Under the pieces are notes generated by a model. The model ran no database searches. It saw nothing but the letters and a program-made list of their open reading frames with translations, and was not told the DNA's origin. DNA of 64,000 bases from an uncultured Bacteroidota bacterium. Lineage in GTDB: Bacteria; Bacteroidota; Bacteroidia; NS11-12g; UBA9320. Of the stretch, positions 26,519 to 35,062 are shown piece after piece. Position numbers and translations under genes: made by a program. The stretch spans positions 88,712-152,711 of the forward strand of contig CAKZLB010000016.1 of the NCBI GenBank assembly GCA_937124965.1. Reading direction: 5' to 3'. Within the stretch, counting starts at the first letter, position 1; each line of letters starts with the position of its first letter.

Positions 26519-27025
26519 ATGCAATTAGAACTAGGGATGTTTAGAACTACAAAAGGATTTCGCACCAATCACAAGTCAACCGAATTAGTATGTGAAAACT
26601 GTAATGCTGCTTTTTTAGCTAACCGCAAAAATGCGCGATTTTGTAGCTCAAGTTGTCGTTCTCAGTTTTGGTTGAATAAAAACGATAAGAAGGTTATAAC
26701 GCTTGCTGTGCCTGCGGATATTGATGACGACTACTTAGAAGAAGTGAAAAATATGTTGTTGAACTATCGTAAAGGCGATACGTTGTCAACCATAGAAAGT
26801 CACGAAACTGACGAAGTCGAAAATTCAAAAGAGGCAGTTTCTTTAATACGCAAAGAAACCATGGTCTTTGAGCAAATTTCAGAATTACGATCGTACCTAA
26901 AGGAAGAAGGTTTTGAAGATTACAAAGTGCCAAAAATAGATAACGGGATCTACTACGATGAAGGGTTGTCTATTAAGAAAATTGAAGAAGGGTGGGAAAC
27001 CCTAATCTCTAAAAAAGTGGTTTAA
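26519..27025 (+). CDS. Zinc-finger protein of unknown function
   Basis: 168 residues from ATG 26519; an upstream GTG (26432) would add an uncharacteristic N-terminus, and ATG 26537 is also possible. Near the N-terminus is a four-Cys site, CENC then 13 residues then CSSSC (Cys25, Cys28, Cys42, Cys46), embedded in basic residues (NRKNARFC). This resembles small treble-clef or zinc-ribbon nucleic-acid-binding motifs. The rest is acidic and probably helical, with no recognised domain. It follows purQ and converges on the reductase gene with a 3-base gap. Confidence 0.6.
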   Translation: MQLELGMFRTTKGFRTNHKSTELVCENCNAAFLANRKNARFCSSSCRSQFWLNKNDKKVITLAVPADIDDDYLEEVKNMLLNYRKGDTLSTIESHETDEVENSKEAVSLIRKETMVFEQISELRSYLKEEGFEDYKVPKIDNGIYYDEGLSIKKIEEGWETLISKKVV

Positions 27026-27028
27026 AAA

Positions 27029-28114
27029 CTATTCGAAGTTGATTTCAACGTTCTTTGTTGTTGGGTGTGCTTGACACGTTAATACATAGCCGTCTTCAAT
27101 CTCTCCATCACTTAAACCTTCTCGTTCATCCATACGTACCTGTCCTTTGAGAACTTTAGCTCGACATGTGGTGCACACACCTACAGTACAAGAATATGGA
27201 GGATCTAATCCAGCATCTTGAGCTGCTTCTAGAATAGTTTTGTCGGGAGATACTTTGATGGTAGCTTGATCTCCAAATATGTCTACTATAACTTCTGCAT
27301 CACCGTCTAATGCTTCATCTGAGTTTTCCGTCTGATCTGTTGAACTCTCATCAGCATCTTTTTTAATAGCGGTGAAATATTCTAAGTTGACGTTATCTTT
27401 TGCTACACCCGCATCTATTAGTGTGTTCTCTACCAAATTCATTAACCCTGATGGACCACAAATAAAATAGTGACCATCTTTAAACTGTGTTGGATTTACT
27501 TTTTGAATAAGCTGGTTTATTTTCATTGGGTTGAGCATGCCTGATAAACCGTTCCAATCAGCACTTGGGTTGTCTAATATGTGAGTAACCTCAAAACGGC
27601 CGCTATAATCGTTGGTCAATTTTTCAATGTCGCTTTTAAAAATAATTGAAGATTCATCTCTATTCGCATAAATTAAAGACACTTTACTATTCGGTTCTTG
27701 GCCTAATACTGTCAAGGCAATCGAAAATAAAGGGGTGATTCCGCTACCACCTCCAAAAAGAATATAATGTTTTTGTGAATTAGCGGTTGGTTCAACGATG
27801 AAATTACCCATTGGAGGCATTGCATCGATTAAATCTCCTTCTTTGAGTTCATTATTTAAAAAGGTGCTCATTCTTCCCTGCTCAACTTGCTTTACTGCAA
27901 CGGTTGGCATTGCATCTTCATAAGGACTACTGCACACCGAATAAGATCGCCTAACATCTTCACCATTAATCATGGAGTGAAGCGTCAAATACTGTCCCGC
28001 TTTATAGCTAAACATTCCCTTTAATGGCGGAGGCACTAACAATCGTATGCTTACAGCATCTGCAGTTTCACGCTTAATCTTGTCAACTTTAAGTTTATAA
28101 AATCCGTTAGGCAT
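27029..28114 (-). CDS. PaaE-like FAD/NAD(P)H oxidoreductase with C-terminal 2Fe-2S ferredoxin
   Basis: 361 residues. The FAD-binding barrel has RRSYSVCSSP (RxYS), the NAD(P)-binding lobe has ILFGGGSGITPLFSI, and the C-terminal plant-type ferredoxin has ligands Cys309, Cys314, Cys317 and Cys347. The domain order FAD-NAD-2Fe2S matches PaaE, the reductase of the phenylacetyl-CoA epoxygenase, and related reductases. No oxygenase subunit is nearby, so the electron acceptor is unknown. It begins inside the last codons of asd (8-base overlap), suggesting translational coupling. Confidence 0.85.
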   Translation of the reverse strand: MPNGFYKLKVDKIKRETADAVSIRLLVPPPLKGMFSYKAGQYLTLHSMINGEDVRRSYSVCSSPYEDAMPTVAVKQVEQGRMSTFLNNELKEGDLIDAMPPMGNFIVEPTANSQKHYILFGGGSGITPLFSIALTVLGQEPNSKVSLIYANRDESSIIFKSDIEKLTNDYSGRFEVTHILDNPSADWNGLSGMLNPMKINQLIQKVNPTQFKDGHYFICGPSGLMNLVENTLIDAGVAKDNVNLEYFTAIKKDADESSTDQTENSDEALDGDAEVIVDIFGDQATIKVSPDKTILEAAQDAGLDPPYSCTVGVCTTCRAKVLKGQVRMDEREGLSDGEIEDGYVLTCQAHPTTKNVEINFE

Positions 28115-29132
28115 TACTTGTAATATTAAAGGTTATATTTTTATCAATTAAATTATTGTCTGCGAGATATTCCGCAATTTGCACCGCGTTCGTCGCTGCT
28201 CCTTTTCGAAGATTGTCAGCAACAATCCACATATTTATTGCGTTATCTGCACTTTCGTCTCGTCGAATTCTGCCAACAAAGACCTCGTTTTTACCCTTGG
28301 CATATAAAGGCATAGGGTAGGAGTTAGTGGAATGATCATTTTGTATCACTAGCCCTGGCATTTTTTCCATACAAGAGACAAGCTCATTCAGTTCGAATGG
28401 TTTAGTAAATTCTATATTAACCGATTCAGAATGGCCACCGTCAACAGGAACTCTTACTGCTGTTGCGGTAATGCGTAACGAGTCATCGTTGAGAATTTTT
28501 TTGGTTTCGTGAACCATTTTCATTTCTTCCTTTGTATATCCAGTATCTAAAAAGTCGTCACATTGTGGAATACAGTTTTTATCAATGCGATGAGGATATG
28601 CCATTTCAGTATCTGCATTTACCCTTTCTGCAGACATTTGATTTACAGCTTTATATCCTGTTCCAGATACCGATTGATATGTGCTGATTATTAATCGCTT
28701 GATGTTAAATTCGTCATGCAGTGGCTTTAATGCCATGACTAATTGAATTGTGCTACAATTTGGGTTAGCAATTATTTTATTGGAGCTTGTTAAAGATTGA
28801 GCATTGATTTCTGGAACAATTAAAGCAATCTCTGGATTCATTCTCCAAGCAGATGAGTTATCGATAACAGTAGTTCCTTGAGCTGCAAATTTTGGAGCCC
28901 ATTCTAGTGATACGGATCCTCCAGCAGAGAAAAGGGCAATGTCTGGACGTAAAGAAACAGCTTGATTGAGTCCAACACACGAGTGTGCTTTGCCTTTAAA
29001 TTGAAGTTGTTTTCCAGTAGATTTTTCGCTTGCTACTGGAATAAATTCAGAGATAGATAAGTTGCTTTCTTCAAGAACTTTTATCATTTCTGACCCTACC
29101 ATACCTGTAGCTCCAACTAATGCTAATCTCAT
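28107..29132 (-). CDS. asd: Aspartate-semialdehyde dehydrogenase
   Basis: 341 residues. The NADP loop is GATGMVGSEM near residue 8. The catalytic Cys126 sits in NPNCSTIQ. It reduces aspartyl phosphate to aspartate semialdehyde, feeding lysine/diaminopimelate, threonine and methionine. It overlaps the PaaE-like reductase by 8 bases and lies downstream of aroF, from which it is separated by a possible terminator around the aroF stop. Confidence 0.95.
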   Translation of the reverse strand: MRLALVGATGMVGSEMIKVLEESNLSISEFIPVASEKSTGKQLQFKGKAHSCVGLNQAVSLRPDIALFSAGGSVSLEWAPKFAAQGTTVIDNSSAWRMNPEIALIVPEINAQSLTSSNKIIANPNCSTIQLVMALKPLHDEFNIKRLIISTYQSVSGTGYKAVNQMSAERVNADTEMAYPHRIDKNCIPQCDDFLDTGYTKEEMKMVHETKKILNDDSLRITATAVRVPVDGGHSESVNIEFTKPFELNELVSCMEKMPGLVIQNDHSTNSYPMPLYAKGKNEVFVGRIRRDESADNAINMWIVADNLRKGAATNAVQIAEYLADNNLIDKNITFNITSNA

Positions 29133-29163
29133 GTTAAATTTTTTGCAAAGGAAATAGAATTAA

Positions 29164-29193
29164 TTAAAAAGAAGAATGTGAAATTACACATTC
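29164..29193 (-). terminator. Terminator with the aroF stop codon in its loop
   Basis: On the minus strand GAATGTG, then the 6-base loop TAATTT, then CACATTC, followed by TTCTTTTTAATT. The first three loop bases are the aroF TAA stop. The 7-bp stem is only moderately stable. Confidence 0.5.
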
Positions 29194-30044
29194 ACTGTTT
29201 CATGTTCTTTTTGCCAAGAACATGATTTGTTTACAGCCTGCGCTACCTTTTCGAATGCTGGGAGCATTTCTTTGAGCTGTTCTAAATACAATGACTGAGG
29301 ACCATCAGATAATGCCTCTTTCGGATCATTGTGCACTTCTATCATTAAACCATCTGCACCAGCAGCAATAGAGGCTAAACTCGCAGGTTTAATCAATGAT
29401 CGATTACCTGTTGCTTGACTCGGGTCTGATATAACAGGTAAGTGCGATAGTTGTTGTGCAAGAGCAATACCTGCAATGTCTAACGTATTTCTATTACTTG
29501 TGTCAAATGTTCGGATTCCTCGTTCACATAAAATGACTTGCTCATTGCCACCTAGGAGTATGTATTCTGCAGCAAGCAACCATTCTTCCATGGTTGCATC
29601 CATTCCTCTTTTGAGTAAAACAGGTTTGTCGGTTTTACCAATTTCTTTTAAGAAATGGTAATTCTTCATATTTCTAGAACCTATTTGTATTATGTCGGTA
29701 TATGGATAGACCTCATCAAGTAAGCTTAAATCCATGACCTCCGTTATGATTCCAAGATTATACTGTTGAGATACTTGTTTCAACAACTCGAGACCTTCTT
29801 TGTGAAGACCTTGAAAACTGTATGGAGAGGTTCTAGGCTTAAACGCTCCTCCTCGTAAAAATTTTATGCCAAGGTTGCTGATATATGATGCAACTTGATC
29901 AATTTGATCTTCCGATTCAACGGCGCAAGGACCAGCAATAAGGAATAAATCATTACCGCCTATTTTACATCCTTTGACGTCGATAATGGTCTTTTCAGAT
30001 TTCCATTGACGACTAGCTAATTTGTATTTAGGTGTATCTGTCAA
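29184..30044 (-). CDS. aroF: 3-deoxy-7-phosphoheptulonate synthase (DAHP synthase)
   Basis: 286 residues, type I-beta, single domain with no ACT or chorismate mutase extension. [10 protein letters not shown] near residue 35, then [28 protein letters not shown] and [10 protein letters not shown] are the PEP, metal and erythrose-4-phosphate binding motifs. It performs the first step of aromatic amino-acid synthesis. The only plausible start is TTG at 30044, because no in-frame Met occurs before the catalytic core. Without a regulatory domain, feedback control must be absent or supplied by another protein. Confidence 0.94.
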   Translation of the reverse strand: MTDTPKYKLASRQWKSEKTIIDVKGCKIGGNDLFLIAGPCAVESEDQIDQVASYISNLGIKFLRGGAFKPRTSPYSFQGLHKEGLELLKQVSQQYNLGIITEVMDLSLLDEVYPYTDIIQIGSRNMKNYHFLKEIGKTDKPVLLKRGMDATMEEWLLAAEYILLGGNEQVILCERGIRTFDTSNRNTLDIAGIALAQQLSHLPVISDPSQATGNRSLIKPASLASIAAGADGLMIEVHNDPKEALSDGPQSLYLEQLKEMLPAFEKVAQAVNKSCSWQKEHETVNV

Positions 30045-30068
30045 CTCTCGAATATTTCTGCAAATTAA

Positions 30069-30096
30069 ACACCAAGATTTGATTAAAGTTTGGTGT
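30069..30096 (-). repeat. Inverted repeat around the DUF4270 stop codon
   Basis: Arms ACACCAA and TTGGTGT with a 14-base spacer containing the DUF4270 stop; the downstream T-tract (TTAATTT on the minus strand) is weak. Possibly a poor terminator between DUF4270 and aroF. Confidence 0.35.
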
Positions 30097-31468
30097 AAGT
30101 GACTTTTAAACGTATATTTTTTACAGTTCCGCTGTTGTCGGTATCTAGAATTACACGACTAGGAGTAATCGGGTTGTCTGATGGAATGATTAGATACAAG
30201 CCTCTGTTGTTGTCAACTCCTGAGTTTAAGTAAGTGTCTAATAATAATTGAATATGTCTGTTAATCCCAAACGTATATGATTTAGAATCTTCATCATATG
30301 TTCCGCCGTAAGTGGTATAACCGTTCCATTGTGAATTTGGTGGCGCCAAAACATCAATTAGGTCTATGATAAATGCGTTAGAACCATCTTCCTCCGAAGG
30401 TTGCAGAAGTAATAATCTGTCTGGTGCTGGGAAATCATCAGAAGTAGAGTTAGCCTTTACTTTAAAAGTGATTTTTGCATCGTTTATGGCAATGGAGTTA
30501 CCGTCTTTAACTAGGTCATATAAGCCTCCAATGTCTATTTTTACTTTACTACCTCCCATGGCTTGCAAATACGTTTCTGAATAATGTACATTCGGATTAG
30601 ATATTTGATTTGTTATGGTTGGGTTTCTGTCTTCAATCCTATAGGTTGAAATATTCTGAGATTCTGCGTTGATTTCAAATTCTTTGATTAGGCCTTGGTT
30701 ATAATATATAACCAATTTAGAATTGTCAGAAGTTCTGTCAATTGGGATTATTTGACCTTTTCCGGAGCTTAGACTAGAGGTATTTGGAATTAGAGCAATA
30801 CCGTTTAAGTATTCAACAAAAACTTCATTGCTACCAAACTTACCGTTAGAGAAAAAGTCTTCTCCAAAATCATTGTTTAAAGGAATTCGAATTGTATTGA
30901 GCGTCCATTTCAGTTCTCCGGCTTCTTCATACCAAACGGTATCTGTTGAAGCGAGATTACCAGTCCATTTTCCAATTGCATTTGGTTGGATTTTTGGCTC
31001 GTAGTTAGAGTAATACTTGTTTTCAGAAAGGATTATTTCATCCATTCTAAATATGTCGAGTTCTACTTCAGAGTTCTCGTTACCGTAATTGGCAACTGAT
31101 GGCTTTCTGGCGAGAGAAAGTATTACAGAGTCTATTGTTGGGTTGGTTCCAAAATCAACATTTATTTCTCTCAGCAATACTTGCGTGTACATGTTTGCGG
31201 AAGATGTGCCAAATTCAGGGTCGTTGATGGCACCAAGCAATGTAGCACTTAACGAATCTATTTTTAGTGAATCTTCTTGTATAGTGTACGCAGTGATATC
31301 AAAAGAATCATACGCTACACTTGCGTAGTTGTTTCCTTGTGGGAGGAAATCCACACCTACTTCATCATTGTTTTTGCGACAAGATGAAAATATTATGGCT
31401 AGAATAGAAAGAAATAAGGCTGCCCTTTGGGCAGCCTTATTATTAGTTTGTAGACAAGATCGTGTCAT
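30083..31468 (-). CDS. DUF4270 lipoprotein
   Basis: 461 residues from ATG 31468; a GTG at 31501 would lengthen it inside the preceding gene. A signal peptide with lipobox IIFSSC is followed by DEVGVDFLPQGN. The body is beta-rich with LLREINVDFGTNPTIDSV and a C-terminal RLKVTYTKL, consistent with DUF4270, a Bacteroidota surface lipoprotein family of unknown role. The start lies within the end of the glycogen-synthase-like gene. A strong GC-rich hairpin is encoded within residues 11-17 of this protein. Confidence 0.82.
   Translation of the reverse strand: MTRSCLQTNNKAAQRAALFLSILAIIFSSCRKNNDEVGVDFLPQGNNYASVAYDSFDITAYTIQEDSLKIDSLSATLLGAINDPEFGTSSANMYTQVLLREINVDFGTNPTIDSVILSLARKPSVANYGNENSEVELDIFRMDEIILSENKYYSNYEPKIQPNAIGKWTGNLASTDTVWYEEAGELKWTLNTIRIPLNNDFGEDFFSNGKFGSNEVFVEYLNGIALIPNTSSLSSGKGQIIPIDRTSDNSKLVIYYNQGLIKEFEINAESQNISTYRIEDRNPTITNQISNPNVHYSETYLQAMGGSKVKIDIGGLYDLVKDGNSIAINDAKITFKVKANSTSDDFPAPDRLLLLQPSEEDGSNAFIIDLIDVLAPPNSQWNGYTTYGGTYDEDSKSYTFGINRHIQLLLDTYLNSGVDNNRGLYLIIPSDNPITPSRVILDTDNSGTVKNIRLKVTYTKL
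31416..31438 (-). terminator. Terminator-like hairpin inside the DUF4270 signal-peptide codons
   Basis: A 10-bp perfect stem AAGGCTGCCC / GGGCAGCCTT with a 3-base loop, starting 4 bases after the glycogen-synthase-like stop. The following TATTTCTTTC is only moderately T-rich. It is contained in the DUF4270 reading frame. Confidence 0.65.
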
Positions 31469-32261
31469 AAAATTCGGTGTACTCTTCAGCGATGTTATCA
31501 CCTCTGTGTTCTAATACCGGTTTAGATTTGTCGTTTTGTAAATGATCCATTACCTCTTGAGATAAAGAATCTTGGCATTTAACAACGGCATCAGCGTGTG
31601 TTATTGCCCCAATGTACATGCTTGTGCAATCCGCGTTTGCGAAAGGCTTCATTTCAGCGTCTTGAATGTGATTCAGGCTTGCTTTTCTTGAGAAATCTTC
31701 TCCTAATGTAGCTTGAAATTCATTGTCAAATACACTGTAAACGATTTTAGCATTTTCAAAAACTGGTTCGTCTTTGTAAATTGTTTTTAAATACAAAGGA
31801 ATAAGACTTGTCATCCAACCGTGACAGTGAATGATGTCTGGGTACCAGCCTAGTTTTTTCACAGTCTCCAAAGCGCCTTTGCAAAAGAAAATTGTGCGCT
31901 CGTCATTGTCGGCGAAAAATTCATTGTCCTTGTCTCCGTATACACTTTTGCGGTGGAAGTAATCCTCATTGTCTAAGAAATACACCTGCATTTTTGTATT
32001 AGGAATAGAAGCAACCTTGATTGTAAGTGGATTGTCGTTATCATCAATAGTAATGTTCATTCCTGAAAGTCGAACCACTTCGTGTAATCGGTTTCTTCTT
32101 TCATTAATAACACCAAATCGAGGAACTAGAATTCTTACTTCATTATCCTGCTCTTGAACTGCTTGTGGAAGCATTCGAGCGATGTCAGATAATGCATTGC
32201 TTTCCAAAAAAGGACTCATCTCCGAAGAAATGAATAAAACTTTTTTTCTGTTGTTTTCCAT
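31443..32261 (-). CDS. Glycogen/starch-synthase-like protein, N-terminal domain only
   Basis: 272 residues resembling the GT5 starch-catalytic domain: VLFISSEMSPF near the start, KVASIPNTKMQVYFLDNEDYF, and DIIHCHGWMTSLIPLYLKT. The ADP-glucose loop KxGGLGD of true GlgA is replaced by ESNALSD, and the entire C-terminal GT1-type lobe is missing, so activity as a glycogen synthase is unlikely. Truncated homologues occur in other Bacteroidota beside panC and DUF4270, as here, implying conserved but different function. It is divergent from panC and has a -7 element upstream. Confidence 0.75.
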   Translation of the reverse strand: MENNRKKVLFISSEMSPFLESNALSDIARMLPQAVQEQDNEVRILVPRFGVINERRNRLHEVVRLSGMNITIDDNDNPLTIKVASIPNTKMQVYFLDNEDYFHRKSVYGDKDNEFFADNDERTIFFCKGALETVKKLGWYPDIIHCHGWMTSLIPLYLKTIYKDEPVFENAKIVYSVFDNEFQATLGEDFSRKASLNHIQDAEMKPFANADCTSMYIGAITHADAVVKCQDSLSQEVMDHLQNDKSKPVLEHRGDNIAEEYTEFYDTILSTN

Positions 32262-32293
32262 AAATAAACTGTGTTTTTACTATAATGCGACTG

Positions 32294-32301
32294 CAAAGAT
32301 A
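32294..32301 (-). promoter_or_regulatory. -7 element TATCTTTG of the glycogen-synthase-like gene
   Basis: The minus strand reads TATCTTTG, followed by C, a perfect TAnnTTTG, 32 bases upstream of the ATG at 32261. No TTG at exactly 19-21 bases; one lies at 14. Confidence 0.45.
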
Positions 32302-32362
32302 CCCTCTAAAATCGGCAAAATTGCGAGTGGTTCTACTTGTATTATTACTATTTTTTTTGTAT

Positions 32363-33226
32363 ATGTTTATATTCAAATCATCCAACTTGTTGCAAAAAGA
32401 CCTGCGTACCAGAGCTCATAAAAAAGGTAAAGTAGGCTTCGTTCCGACAATGGGAGCTTTACATGTTGGTCATCAATCATTAATAGAACGTGCTCGTTCC
32501 GAAAATGATACAGTAGTCGTCAGTATCTTCGTTAATCCTAAGCAATTTGACGATAAACAAGACCTCGAGAACTACCCAAACACCATTTCTGCAGATATAA
32601 AGATGCTTTTGCAATGTGGGGTAGACTACCTTTTCTATCCAAATGTGGACGCTATTTATGATGAATCATATGTTGATCACGACATTCATCTTGGTGGGTT
32701 AGACACAATTCATGAGGGACATTTTCGCCCTGGTCATTTTCAAGGAGTAGCAAAAGTAGTTAAGCGGTTTTTCGAAATTGTTGAACCTACAAATGCCTAT
32801 TTTGGACAAAAGGATTTCCAACAATCAGTTGTCGTTGATCGATTAATCAAACTGATGAATGCGGAAATCAACCTTGTAGTTTGTCCTATTGTACGAGAAC
32901 CACATGGTCTAGCCATGAGCAGCAGAAACGAACGACTTTCTCCCGATGCAAGGGATAAAGCGGCTTTTATCTATAAATCGTTGATAAAGCTAAAAGAGCG
33001 GACATACTTCAAATCGCTAAAAGAGTCTCTTCAAACTACATTGGACTATATAAACTCCATTGAGAATGCCGAGCTTGAATATTTGGTTTGTGTTGATGGT
33101 GAAACTCTCTTGGAGGTGAAAAAGTTGACTGACGCGGCTTACGTAGCAGCACTTACTGTGGTTCGAGTAGAAAATGTGCGGTTGTTGGATAACATTGTTA
33201 TAAAAGATACGAGATTTAAGCGCTAG
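32363..33226 (+). CDS. panC: Pantothenate synthetase
   Basis: 287 residues from ATG 32363. An earlier ATG at 32285 would add a hydrophobic stretch foreign to the family and overlap the divergent promoter. VPTMGALHVGHQSLIERA contains the HxGH nucleotide site, FGQKDFQQ is the pantoate-binding segment, and REPHGLAMSSRN carries the second ATP motif. It condenses pantoate and beta-alanine. With coaX at 55559 it supplies coenzyme A. The last four bases overlap the convergent alkC-like gene. Confidence 0.95.
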   Translation: MFIFKSSNLLQKDLRTRAHKKGKVGFVPTMGALHVGHQSLIERARSENDTVVVSIFVNPKQFDDKQDLENYPNTISADIKMLLQCGVDYLFYPNVDAIYDESYVDHDIHLGGLDTIHEGHFRPGHFQGVAKVVKRFFEIVEPTNAYFGQKDFQQSVVVDRLIKLMNAEINLVVCPIVREPHGLAMSSRNERLSPDARDKAAFIYKSLIKLKERTYFKSLKESLQTTLDYINSIENAELEYLVCVDGETLLEVKKLTDAAYVAALTVVRVENVRLLDNIVIKDTRFKR

Positions 33227-34326
33227 TCTATAATTAACCTAAATGATGTTTTGTCTACCTCCTGCCCGTTTATTATTGCAGCGACATAGTGCTCTCCAGA
33301 ATAATATACTCTAGTGGTGATTGGTTTAAAGTGATGCTTTTTTGAAATAGGCAAGCTTGAACTTCCTGACATTTTTCGCTCACTTATTTTAAAAACTTTC
33401 TTTGAGTGAGAACCATTTTTTTTTAGTAAGTATATCCCATACTCCAGTCGGAACAGTTGCTCACTAGGTGAGGAGTTGCTTACAGTAAATTCAAAAATCA
33501 AATGATTTCCCATTTGTACGGTTTTCGTTTTTACAGCAAAACCACTAATTTGAGCATGTTTACTACTAATTCCAAATAGCGCTAGCACTTCCTTATTAGC
33601 TTCTTTTAGTAAACCTCTGCATGCATGTTTGATCAAAGAGTCAGTGGACTTGTTGTGTCCAAACCATTTTTTGGCAATCGCGATTGTTGTGGCAGGATTG
33701 TCTTTCGAAATATCGTTTAAGTTATTCGCAACACTCCGCCTAACGAGTTCATCAGGATCATTTTTAAGTTTTTCGAGTATAGGAAGAATTGGAGATGGAT
33801 TTTGTTTGAATTCTGGAAGCGCCATTGCCCATGGTAATCGTGGGCGGCACCCCTCTGATGCAAGTCTTCTTATTTTAGGGTCTTTATGAGTTGTCCACTC
33901 TAACATGGTGGTCATCATTTTTTTTGGATATTTTAAAATAAACGGTCTGACAGCAAATTCTGAGCTGGTAAAATGTGTTGTTCTTGCTAATGTTTCCGTT
34001 GATATTTCAAATTGTTCAATGCCATTTGTTGCAACAAAATCAGGTAAAAACATGTACTCAAAATTTTCTTGTACACCTAAGACTTTTAGTTCATCTACTG
34101 TTGCAATGATTTCATTGCATGCAAGGTTAAAGTCGTTAGATAAATACCGTTTTAGAACATTGGCGATATATGACATTCGTTGCTTTAGTTCTAACGAAGT
34201 GAACTCAGAATTTGTAAACTCATGTTTAAAGTCTGATTGATTAAATGATCGTAAGACGTTCATTAACGCTTTTGCAAATGTGTCAAAGAAATCGGCGTTG
34301 TAGCGGTCTTTTAATGCAGTACTCAT
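33223..34326 (-). CDS. AlkC-type DNA alkylation repair glycosylase
   Basis: 367 residues. The HEAT-like superhelix contains SSEFAVRPFI and RRLASEGCRPRLPW, sequences characteristic of AlkC. Residues about 265-367 look like the C-terminal Ig-like sandwich found in AlkC. The family removes cationic alkylated bases such as 3-methyladenine and 3-methylcytosine from DNA. It is the last gene of the HTTM-AlkD-AlkC operon, 4 bases after the AlkD-like stop. Confidence 0.87.
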   Translation of the reverse strand: MSTALKDRYNADFFDTFAKALMNVLRSFNQSDFKHEFTNSEFTSLELKQRMSYIANVLKRYLSNDFNLACNEIIATVDELKVLGVQENFEYMFLPDFVATNGIEQFEISTETLARTTHFTSSEFAVRPFILKYPKKMMTTMLEWTTHKDPKIRRLASEGCRPRLPWAMALPEFKQNPSPILPILEKLKNDPDELVRRSVANNLNDISKDNPATTIAIAKKWFGHNKSTDSLIKHACRGLLKEANKEVLALFGISSKHAQISGFAVKTKTVQMGNHLIFEFTVSNSSPSEQLFRLEYGIYLLKKNGSHSKKVFKISERKMSGSSSLPISKKHHFKPITTRVYYSGEHYVAAIINGQEVDKTSFRLIID

Positions 34327-34330
34327 AACG

Positions 34331-35062
34331 TTATTTTGGTCGATAAATAGCTCGTGGGTAATCAGAGCTTCGCAGATTGTCTTTGGTCAGTTCATTTAAA
34401 ACATCCTTTGAAATCCATTGGGCAGCTTTAACATTGTTTTTTGCAATATTCAATGCTACTTCAATCGCTCTTTCTTTGAGGTCTAAATTCCTCTTCCCAA
34501 TATTGCGAAGTGCCCAGCTAATAGCTTTCTTGACGTAAATACGATTGTCCCAACTTTCCCGTAAAATCACATCAAAAAAAGGATCAAATACTTCATTCGT
34601 AGCCTTTTTATCTGCCATACAATAAGCTGCGATAGTCGCAAAACCAGCTCTTTTTTCGAACTCTGGTTCTAATGTCGTCCATTCCAACGCTTTTTCAATT
34701 GCACAGGTAGTTCTTGCAAATACTTTCATGCAGAATGAATCACAAATCTCCCATGTATTAAATTCCTTGATCCAAAGGTCCATTTGTTGGGAGGTGACAT
34801 TTTTTGGATTTATGATTTTGCTACTTAATATTCGAGCATCATAGTTTTTGGTAGCAAAAAGTTCCAATGCTAGTTTGTCATCATAGCCAATGTCCTTAGC
34901 GATTAGGTTCAAGTCTTTCTGAAAAACACCAAAGCTTGAATCTGTGTTTATTCCAAATTTTGCCGACTTGAATTTGATGGTTTCTGGCGAACCCAACATT
35001 CTCAACGTTTCCATTACATCTTTTAGGTTGTAATGGGGTTTGTTTAGACTAAGTTTATTCAT
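34331..35062 (-). CDS. AlkD-like DNA alkylation repair glycosylase
   Basis: 243 residues from ATG 35062; a longer frame to 35152 would run into the HTTM gene. The HEAT-repeat protein carries WEICD, placing Trp104 and Asp108 in the W-x3-D spacing of AlkD's catalytic Trp109/Asp113. KRAGFATIAAY (an Arg near residue 140) and SWALRNIGKRN are also typical of the family. AlkD enzymes excise bulky or positively charged alkyl-purines without base flipping. It overlaps the HTTM gene by 8 bases. Confidence 0.85.
   Translation of the reverse strand: MNKLSLNKPHYNLKDVMETLRMLGSPETIKFKSAKFGINTDSSFGVFQKDLNLIAKDIGYDDKLALELFATKNYDARILSSKIINPKNVTSQQMDLWIKEFNTWEICDSFCMKVFARTTCAIEKALEWTTLEPEFEKRAGFATIAAYCMADKKATNEVFDPFFDVILRESWDNRIYVKKAISWALRNIGKRNLDLKERAIEVALNIAKNNVKAAQWISKDVLNELTKDNLRSSDYPRAIYRPK

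Noticed and set aside
25061-27025. Possible defence island (AlbA_2 protein plus zinc-finger protein)
   Set aside because: They flank purQ, have no nuclease, ATPase or toxin partner, and no sign of horizontal transfer is visible.
32285-32362. 26-residue hydrophobic N-terminal extension of PanC
   Set aside because: PanC is cytoplasmic and family members start at the MFIFKSS-like position; the extension covers the divergent promoter.
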